From positions 1-7,453 of the forward strand of contig NZ_JAWOAR010000082.1 of assembly GCF_046498435.1 (NCBI RefSeq): a DNA stretch of 7,453 nucleotides, in the 5' to 3' direction. A program made the position numbers and the translations under genes. Within the stretch, counting starts at the first letter, position 1, and each line of letters opens with the position of its first letter. Below, one piece after another: positions 1-4,725 of this stretch. The notes under the pieces are model-generated. The model was not told the DNA's origin and did no database searches. It saw nothing but the letters and a program-made list of their open reading frames with translations. The DNA is from Longimonas sp046498435 (lineage in GTDB: Bacteria; Bacteroidota; Rhodothermia; Rhodothermales; Salinibacteraceae).

Positions 1-90
1 CACGCTCAACCCCCCCCCACTTCATACCTGTCTTTACTTAGTGCTCTGTCAACCCTCATTTTGATGGTTGCCTTGCAATCACCCTCCCAC

Positions 91-124
91 GAAGCCTGTC
101 ATGGTGAGCGCAGTCGAACCATCT
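91..124 (+). repeat. REP-like intergenic repeat unit, copy A
   Basis: The core is GTCATGG-TGAGCGCAGTCGAACCAT. ATGGT (101-105) pairs with ACCAT (118-122) around the loop GAGCGCAGTCGA. This has the form of the dispersed intergenic motif 'GTCAT..TGAGCG.AGTCGAA..ATCTC', with complementary flanking triplets, which I recall from many bacterial genomes. A diverged relative starts at 251 (GAAGggttGTCATGG). Family membership is judged by eye; copy number in the genome cannot be seen here. Confidence 0.5.
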
Positions 125-196
125 CCTTGGTGTTTAGCAGGAACTTTTGGGGACGGCACAGCACGCGTATCCATCTTGGTTTAACCCACAGAATGA

Positions 197-228
197 CCTG
201 TGACACGGCATTAGTGCTGTGTCACAGG
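197..228. repeat. Near-perfect 32-bp palindrome
   Basis: The arm CCTGTGACAC (197-206) is exactly reverse-complementary to GTGTCACAGG (219-228). The inner bases GGCA and TGCT extend the symmetry with one G:T position. No T-run follows on either strand, so it does not look like an intrinsic terminator. It could be an operator, a cruciform-forming repeat or an end of a small mobile element; the sequence alone does not decide. Confidence 0.6.
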
Positions 229-250
229 TAAATGGTTGGGTAGCTTACGC

Positions 251-345
251 GAAGGGTTGTCATGGAAGGCCGCAAAAGATCCCGGACAATCCCGACAGCC
301 TCGGGAGCTGATCCGGGCCGAGCGAAGCGAGGGCCGAAGGTCATG
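251..345 (+). repeat. Structured repeat region with nested hairpins and second REP-like motif
   Basis: The stretch begins with a diverged match to the unit at 91 (GAAG...GTCATGG, 251-265). It continues with a nested inverted repeat: CCCGGA (281-286) pairs with TCCGGG (312-317), enclosing CCCGA (291-295) paired with TCGGG (301-305). It then carries GAGCGAAGCGAG (320-331), a variant of the GAGCG.AG core seen at 106-113. This is either a composite REP-like element or a structured RNA segment. No coding function is visible. Confidence 0.45.
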
Positions 346-415
346 CCTGTGGTACGCACGAAGTAATCTATTCCTCCTCCTAAAAAACACCGATCCCTTC
401 AGGATTAGCGACAAC

Positions 416-446
416 AAAAAACGCCCTGCTTATCGGAAGCAGGGCG
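416..446 (-). terminator. Rho-independent terminator of the cold-shock gene
   Basis: On the minus strand a perfect 10-bp stem (CGCCCTGCTT at 422-431 against AAGCAGGGCG at 437-446) with a 5-nt loop is followed at once by six U (A-run 416-421 on the plus strand) and a further U-rich stretch. The plus-strand reading has no T tail, so it acts in one direction. It lies about 77 nt past the stop codon of the cold-shock gene. Confidence 0.92.
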
Positions 447-468
447 CTCGTTCGAATGAATACACAGT

Positions 469-501
469 GCCGAGTCGTATGCCGAGTCGATGCCGCATAC
501 G
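469..501 (-). repeat. 3'-UTR hairpin and 12-bp-spaced direct repeats
   Basis: GCCGAGTCG occurs at 469-477 and again at 481-489, exactly 12 bp apart. CGTATGC (476-482) pairs with GCATACG (495-501) around a 12-nt loop. Both lie between the cold-shock gene stop and its terminator, so they would be in its mRNA 3' end. A role in stability is conceivable but not shown. Confidence 0.45.
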
Positions 502-522
502 CAAACGGGACGTGGGCGTGCG

Positions 523-729
523 TTAGAGCCGCTCCACGCTGAGGGCATTAAGCCCTTTGGGGGTTTCTTCGACATCAAACTCGACTTCTTCTTCGTCTTG
601 CAGGGGCCCCCGGGCCTCCTGATCGGCGATGTTCGAGTGATGTACGAATATATCTTTGGTTCCGTCGTGGGGGGCAATGAAGCCAAATCCCTTTTCGACG
701 CTGAACCATTTTACTGTTCCTTGTGGCAT
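523..729 (-). CDS. Cold-shock domain protein (CspA family)
   Basis: This is a 68-residue single-domain cold-shock protein. Such proteins bind single-stranded RNA and DNA in the cytoplasm and act as RNA chaperones, transcript antiterminators or translation aids. It starts MPQGTVKWFSVEKGFGFI, which contains the W and the RNP1 motif KGFGFI (residues 13-18). RNP2 follows as DIFVHHS (26-32), and the end is TPKGLNALSVERL, matching the family throughout at the usual length of 66-70. An in-frame GTG at 771 would add 14 residues before the conserved start, so the ATG at 729 is preferred. No Shine-Dalgarno is visible; the leader is rich in CAACA and ATC. It ends in TAA and a strong terminator follows, so it is probably monocistronic. 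The middle is strongly acidic (DEEEVEFDVEE, 45-55), compatible with a salt-adapted host. Identification is certain; whether it is cold-induced or constitutive is not. Confidence 0.96.
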   Translation of the reverse strand: MPQGTVKWFSVEKGFGFIAPHDGTKDIFVHHSNIADQEARGPLQDEEEVEFDVEETPKGLNALSVERL

Positions 730-988
730 ATCGATGTTGGTGTTGGTGATTGCGCAGGTTGGCCACGGCACTTTCCGTATACTGCCACACTGCGACCTTA
801 GATATTGTGAAGCGCGTATCTCAACTTAGTCCATGCTGTATGTGTTCGCATCTCACACACGCTTTTCATATACTACATGCGTTTCATAGCGAGAAGGCAA
901 ACAGATCGTGCTTTTTGGGCGGTGGTAGACATCGTAAGTGACCGCTGAAGACCCCCAAGATGGGTCCGGTGTCTGCTGCCTTCAACTT

Positions 989-1023
989 AGGGGCGTTCAC
1001 CATGTCACCTGTCGGACGCCCCT
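989..1023 (+). other. Stable intergenic hairpin, possible structured RNA
   Basis: AGGGGCGTTC (989-998) pairs with GGACGCCCCT (1014-1023) with ten continuous pairs, one of them G:U when read on the plus strand. On the minus strand the G:U becomes C:A, so a plus-strand transcript folds slightly better. GACCC (952-956) pairs with GGGTC (962-966) nearby, and AGACC (951-955) could alternatively pair with GGTCT near 1065. No T-run follows, so it is not an intrinsic terminator. It might be part of a small RNA or leader; no known RNA family was recognised. Confidence 0.35.
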
Positions 1024-1123
1024 GCTACCGAATAGGCTCCTCCCGCATCCGCAAGTCACCCTGAGGTCTCCAGGTGGAAGGATTGCAGCGCCGAGCTCAC
1101 ACGCCCAGAATCGCTCCGCTCCG

Positions 1124-1152
1124 TGGAAAAAATCCCGTGTGCATGGTATCAT
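1124..1152 (+). promoter_or_regulatory. Putative sigma70-type promoter of the SDR gene
   Basis: TGGAAA (1124-1129, 4 of 6 to TTGACA) and TATCAT (1147-1152, 5 of 6 to TATAAT) are separated by exactly 17 bp and sit about 48 bp before the ATG at 1200. Transcription would start near 1159. Bacteroidota often use a different consensus (TAnnTTTG). TATCATTTG here resembles it with one extra base, so the site is plausible under either model but unproven. Confidence 0.4.
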
Positions 1153-1199
1153 TTGCCGTCTGACCCCCATCCTTTTTTCGACATCGATTCCAGATAACC

Positions 1200-1805
1200 A
1201 TGAGATCATCGCCGACCGTTTGGATTACGGGGGCCTCATCAGGCATCGGAAAAGCTCTGGCCCATGCGTGGAGTCAGCGCGGGGCGCGGTTGCTGCTTTC
1301 GGCGCGCCGACGCGAGGCGCTGGATGCGGTGCGTGAGCAGTGCGCCCACCCCGAGCGCCACCGCGTGCTCCCGCTCGACCTGGCCGACCCGGCCTCACTT
1401 CACACCGCCGTAGACGAAGCCACCGCCGCCCATGATACCATTGATGTGCTCATGAACAACGGCGGGATCAGTCAACGTGGTACAGCGCAAGAAACGCAGC
1501 TATCGGTGGTGCGGCGCATCATGGAGGTGAACTTTTTCGGGGCGGTTACGCTCATCTGTCCGGGGTATGTACGTACCAACGTATCCCACAACGCCTTAAC
1601 CGAAGACGGATCGCCCTGTGGTGCTATGTCGGCGTCAATTCGTAATGGCATAGATCCGGGCGATTGCGCCACCGCCATCATTCGGGCGATGCATGAGGAG
1701 CGCGACGAGGTGTACATTGGCGGAGTCGAAACCTACGCGGTCTACCTAAAACGGCTCTATCCAGCGCTCTTCAACCGGCTCATCCGTATCATTGATACGA
1801 CGTGA
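1200..1805 (+). CDS. Short-chain dehydrogenase/reductase, lacking its active-site segment
   Basis: This open frame of 201 codons clearly belongs to the classical SDR family (NAD(P)-dependent oxidoreductases, Rossmann fold, usually 250-270 residues). It has the cofactor motif TGASSGIG (10-17), SARRREAL (34-41) for cofactor choice, the DLAD acid (60-63), NNGG (86-89, the NNAG motif) and VNFFGAV with the structural Asn at 111. Directly after that it jumps to TLICPGYVRTN (117-127, the PG motif) and a normal C-terminus ending RLYPALFNRLIR. In the family about 70 residues lie between the Asn and PG; here only about ten remain. The stretch with catalytic Ser and YxxxK is therefore missing, an in-frame loss of about 60 codons near residue 116-118. 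Cofactor binding might survive; catalysis should not. The ATG at 1200 fits the family N-terminus; no Shine-Dalgarno is seen. It is convergent with the gene ending at 1921. The natural substrate is unknown. It is probably a pseudogene, or the deletion is an assembly artefact. Confidence 0.85.
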   Translation: MRSSPTVWITGASSGIGKALAHAWSQRGARLLLSARRREALDAVREQCAHPERHRVLPLDLADPASLHTAVDEATAAHDTIDVLMNNGGISQRGTAQETQLSVVRRIMEVNFFGAVTLICPGYVRTNVSHNALTEDGSPCGAMSASIRNGIDPGDCATAIIRAMHEERDEVYIGGVETYAVYLKRLYPALFNRLIRIIDTT

Positions 1806-1920
1806 TGCCGACACGCTGCTGGCCGCATGCACTTGCATCCCGCATAACCACAGTGGCAAAGACGTGTGGATAGGGCAGGCGAGCCCGATAGGGAGACGAA
1901 GCCGCGCCGCAACCAGCCCG

Positions 1921-2418
1921 CTACTCTGCCGCTTTGGGCCACGAGGTGTCGGCGGGAAGCGGGGCCTGCGGGGCTTGCAGCTTCAGTTCGTCGGGGATAT
2001 CGTTCGATTGGGGATCTGGGTTGACAACGGCCACAATGGGCAGTGCCAGCGCGGTAAAGAACTTGCCCAATGCAGCAATCAGAAACTCCTGTTGCAGCTC
2101 TACAAAGTCGGGCTCGAAGCGGCCCTGATCATCGAGATGGCCCTGAATATCGAGATACAGCACACGGGGCCAGTCCGGAAACTCGTCTTGCGCCTGCTTC
2201 AGCAACGCAAAGATGTCACGGGCAGCCGTCTCGAAATCGTCGGTAGCATCCACCACATGATAGAGCGACACCGTATTGTCAAAGTTCATATGGATGCCTG
2301 GCGCATCCGGCTTATTGTACTCCGGCACAAAATCCGGCATCTCGTGCTCAGGCGGCATATGTAGCAAGGCGTTGGTGGGCGAAAAACGAACCAGGGAATC
2401 CAATGCGTAGCAGGACAA
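1921..2418 (-). CDS. Conserved-looking hypothetical protein
   Basis: I do not recognise a family. The 165-residue reading is acidic, soluble and without signal peptide or membrane helix. Visible segments are FSPTNALLHMPPEHEMPDF, FDNTVSLYHVVDA, an amphipathic stretch around DIFALLKQAQDEFPDWPRVLYLDIQGH, and a hydrophobic stretch FLIAALGKFFTALALPIVAVVNP near the C-terminus. This reads like a real alpha/beta protein rather than a shadow. The longest start is a TTG at 2418; ATG codons at 2358 and 2340 would give 145 or 139 residues. The codons between 2418 and 2358 read as plausible protein, so the 5' end may be genuine or may be the remnant of a longer gene. It lies only 18 nt past the kinase TAG, in the same reading frame, and is very likely co-transcribed. 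It ends in TAG, and no intrinsic terminator follows in 1806-1920. Confidence 0.7.
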   Translation of the reverse strand: MSCYALDSLVRFSPTNALLHMPPEHEMPDFVPEYNKPDAPGIHMNFDNTVSLYHVVDATDDFETAARDIFALLKQAQDEFPDWPRVLYLDIQGHLDDQGRFEPDFVELQQEFLIAALGKFFTALALPIVAVVNPDPQSNDIPDELKLQAPQAPLPADTSWPKAAE

Positions 2419-2436
2419 ATGGATTCGCAGCCCGTG

Positions 2437-4707
2437 CTATGTTGAGGTAGATGCCGACACCGTGCTGGGCGGATAGCCAAAGTGCGACCGGAACTGATCG
2501 CTGAATGACGACAGGCTTTCGTATCCTACCGCGTACGCTACTTCGGTGACGGTGCCCTCCCCTGCTTCGAGCAAACCGTGGGCGGTGCTCATGCGCACCT
2601 CGCGCACCAGTGCAGCCGGCGAGGGCGCATTGTTGGAGCGAGCCCGCCGGTAGATGGTGCTACGACTAACGGCCATTTCTTCTGCAAGGTCGTCTACATC
2701 GAAGCCGGACTCAGTTAAGTTGGCCTCGATGATTGCCCGGGCCTTGCGCTCAAACGCAGACATAGAAGCGTCGGGCGCTGGTTCGCCGTTAGATTTCGGT
2801 GGGGCGGCTGTTGAGGCCGATGCAGCGGAGGTGTCTTGGGCAGACGATGAGCGCATGCGTCGGCGCAGGCGCTGCATCCATTGCATCATGCCGTGGATGC
2901 GCATCTGCAAAACCGCCGGGTCGAACGGCTTTGTGATGTAGTCGTACGCGCCGTCCGATAGCCCCTGAAGCTCGCTGGAGGCGTCAGCGCGAGCGGTAAC
3001 CATGATGACGGGGATGGCTGCCGTTTCGGTGGTATCGCGCAGGCGGCGGGTCATCTCCATGCCATCCATGCCCGGCATCATGACGTCGGCCAGAATCAGG
3101 TCGGGCAGATGCGTGGTTGCTTGCTCCAGCCCGGCCTGGCCGTGTTCAGCTTCAAGGATGCGGAACTCTGCTTCCATGATAGATCGTACGTAGGCGCGCA
3201 TGTCGGCATTGTCATCAACAATGAGCAGGAGCGGTGCGCGCGAGGGCGTGGGCGGTCCGGGGGTGCGATGCGTGCTGTTGGCGGGAGCGGTGTCGCTGCT
3301 TGGGATGGAGGCGTCGCCCGTCGTTGCGGTATCGCCCGAGACCGCCCCGGAGGACGCTACAAACGGGAGGGCGGCATCCGGAGTCGGGTCCGTGTTGAAG
3401 GCCGTATCGGCGTTTTCGGATTCAGAGGAGGGGCGGTAGCGCTCGGGCAGGGCCTCGCGGCCCCGTGGCAAGATGACGGTGAAAGTGGCTCCTTCTTCCA
3501 GCGCACTGTCTACCGTAATGCGTCCGCCATGCGCCTCCACCAGGTCTTTTGTGAGGGCGAGCCCGATGCCGGCGCCTTCGTGGGCCCGCGTGGGAGACCC
3601 GTCGACCTGCTGGAAGCGCTCGAAAATAGTCTGGTGGTGTGCCTCGGCAATGCCAATGCCGGTATCGGAGACCAGGAGGCGCGTTTCGGTTTCGGTTTCG
3701 TCAATACGCACCATCACGTGCCCGCCCTTGGGCGTAAACTTGATAGCGTTGCTCATCAGATTCGAGACCACCTGCTGCATGTACTCAAGATCGGCGTAGG
3801 CGGGGGGGGCATTCTCAGGGGGAGCGCTGTGTTCAACGCGTACCGCAATATCGTGCTGCCTACCCAGATCTATAAACGTACGAGCATGCGCCGCCAGACG
3901 CTGGCCCAGCGCACAGGGGGTCGGACTCATGGCAAGCGTACCGGCTTCCAGACGGGCCAGCCCCAGCAGCTGCTTCACCATATGCAGCAGGCGCTCCGCA
4001 TTGCGCTTCACGACAGATAGACGGTGCGTTGTTTCGTTGTCGGCAGAATGCTGCGCTAAAAGCTGCTGCACGGGACCCAGGATAAGCGTGAGCGGCGTAC
4101 GCAGTTCGTGGCTGATGTTAGCGAAAAACTGCGATTTGGAGCGGTCGAGCGACTGAAGCCGGCGGGCTTGGCGGGCCAGTTGCTCGTTCTTATCGCGAAT
4201 CTCGGAGGTGCGCGCATCGACCAACTGTTCCAGGTGGCGTTGCTGTTGACGCAGCGAGTGGGTGCGCCACTGCACGATTCCCACAAGCAAGCCCCCACCT
4301 CCAAGCACGTACAGCAGATAGGCCCACCACGTGCGGTACCATGGGGGCAGAATGGTAAATGTGTAGGGGGATATGTCGGTGACGGTGCCGCGGGCGGTGC
4401 GGGCCTGCACCTCAAAGGTATAGCTGCCCGGTGCAAGGTTGGTAAAGTCGCGTTGGGCCTGCGTCGTCCATTGCGACCAGGTCTCGCTGAGCCCGCTAAG
4501 CCGCACGCGATACTCGGTCGTATGCGGCATCGTAAAGCTGGGAGCCGCGTAGCGGATGCGTACGCTGTTGTTGGCATACCGAATAGGCGGGGGCTCGGAC
4601 GAGGAATCGGCGGTGTGAAGCGCCGTCTCCGATGGAATTGCCGACATGTCGCGAATCAGCACCTTGCCTGCCGAGAGTGTATCAGCGTTGGGCTGGTAGC
4701 GAAGCAA
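2437..4707 (-). CDS. HTCS C-terminal part: Y_Y_Y domain, histidine kinase, receiver, AraC regulator
   Basis: This is the signalling half of the hybrid two-component regulator (756 residues if read from the TTG at 4707, which is probably not a real start). In order it has a Y_Y_Y domain (about 42-120, ending YTFTILPPWYRTWW) and one membrane helix (about 127-147). A short coiled linker leads to HisKA with SHELRTPL, phospho-His 200. The ATPase domain has its N box at SNLMSNAIKFT (315-325), G1 at DTGIGIA (348-354), F box at FERFQQVD and G2 at GAGIGLAL (378-385). A Ser/Thr/Pro/Ala-rich linker (about 420-490) precedes the receiver, with acidic D498/D499, phospho-acceptor D541 in ADVMMPGMDG and K593 in ITKPF. 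The C-terminal AraC-type HTH (about 651-750) ends SSFSDQFRSHFGYPPSTV. All catalytic residues are present. Without the upstream half the Y_Y_Y domain has no signal peptide, so translation restarting internally would probably give a misplaced protein. The stop is TAG. Confidence 0.9.
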   Translation of the reverse strand: MLRYQPNADTLSAGKVLIRDMSAIPSETALHTADSSSEPPPIRYANNSVRIRYAAPSFTMPHTTEYRVRLSGLSETWSQWTTQAQRDFTNLAPGSYTFEVQARTARGTVTDISPYTFTILPPWYRTWWAYLLYVLGGGGLLVGIVQWRTHSLRQQQRHLEQLVDARTSEIRDKNEQLARQARRLQSLDRSKSQFFANISHELRTPLTLILGPVQQLLAQHSADNETTHRLSVVKRNAERLLHMVKQLLGLARLEAGTLAMSPTPCALGQRLAAHARTFIDLGRQHDIAVRVEHSAPPENAPPAYADLEYMQQVVSNLMSNAIKFTPKGGHVMVRIDETETETRLLVSDTGIGIAEAHHQTIFERFQQVDGSPTRAHEGAGIGLALTKDLVEAHGGRITVDSALEEGATFTVILPRGREALPERYRPSSESENADTAFNTDPTPDAALPFVASSGAVSGDTATTGDASIPSSDTAPANSTHRTPGPPTPSRAPLLLIVDDNADMRAYVRSIMEAEFRILEAEHGQAGLEQATTHLPDLILADVMMPGMDGMEMTRRLRDTTETAAIPVIMVTARADASSELQGLSDGAYDYITKPFDPAVLQMRIHGMMQWMQRLRRRMRSSSAQDTSAASASTAAPPKSNGEPAPDASMSAFERKARAIIEANLTESGFDVDDLAEEMAVSRSTIYRRARSNNAPSPAALVREVRMSTAHGLLEAGEGTVTEVAYAVGYESLSSFSDQFRSHFGYPPSTVSASTST

Positions 4708-4725
4708 CCCGCCATCTGTGGCCAG

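Larger units (their letters stand above)
1..411. other. Intergenic region with REP-like and palindromic sequence
   Basis: No convincing gene is visible. Short open frames on both strands lack family resemblance and are compositionally odd. The stretch holds a run of nine C (10-18), a small hairpin with arms 50-58 and 62-70 (one mismatch, loop TTT), a REP-like unit (91-124), a near-perfect palindrome (197-228) and a hairpin cluster (281-317) next to a second GAGCG-type motif (320-327). These are listed separately. None is followed by a T-run on the plus strand that would mark a terminator. The neighbouring gene to the left is outside the window. Confidence 0.6.
730..1199. other. Divergent intergenic region between csp and the SDR gene
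   Basis: This 470-nt stretch has no supportable gene. It must contain the minus-strand promoter and leader of the cold-shock gene and the plus-strand promoter of the dehydrogenase. Visible structure: imperfect direct repeats GCTTTTCATA (861-870) and GCGTTTCATA (879-888), 18 bp apart; a strong hairpin at 989-1023; and a flanking smaller stem at 951-967. I could not place a confident promoter for the cold-shock gene. A long structured leader, as known for some csp genes, cannot be excluded. Confidence 0.5.

Noticed and set aside
10..18. Run of nine C as a possible phase-variation tract
   Set aside because: No reading frame depends on it within the window, so there is nothing to switch; it may also be a sequencing weak point.
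729..771. Upstream GTG start adding 14 residues to the cold-shock protein
   Set aside because: Cold-shock proteins begin right at the M-x-x-GTVKWF segment, and the ATG at 729 matches that exactly.
960..1015. Faint resemblance to bacterial SRP RNA on the minus strand (GGTGAAC...GAAGGCAGCAG)
   Set aside because: The tetraloop stem and the symmetric loop do not form, and the strong local hairpin uses the same bases. Similarity is limited to short strings.
938..1336. 132-codon plus-strand open frame before the dehydrogenase
   Set aside because: It overlaps the clear SDR N-terminus in a different frame, covers the hairpin region, and has no protein-like character.
3109..4020. 303-codon plus-strand open frame opposite the kinase
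   Set aside because: It lies fully antisense to the HisKA, ATPase and receiver coding sequence, shows no family motifs, and is the kind of shadow expected in GC-rich DNA.
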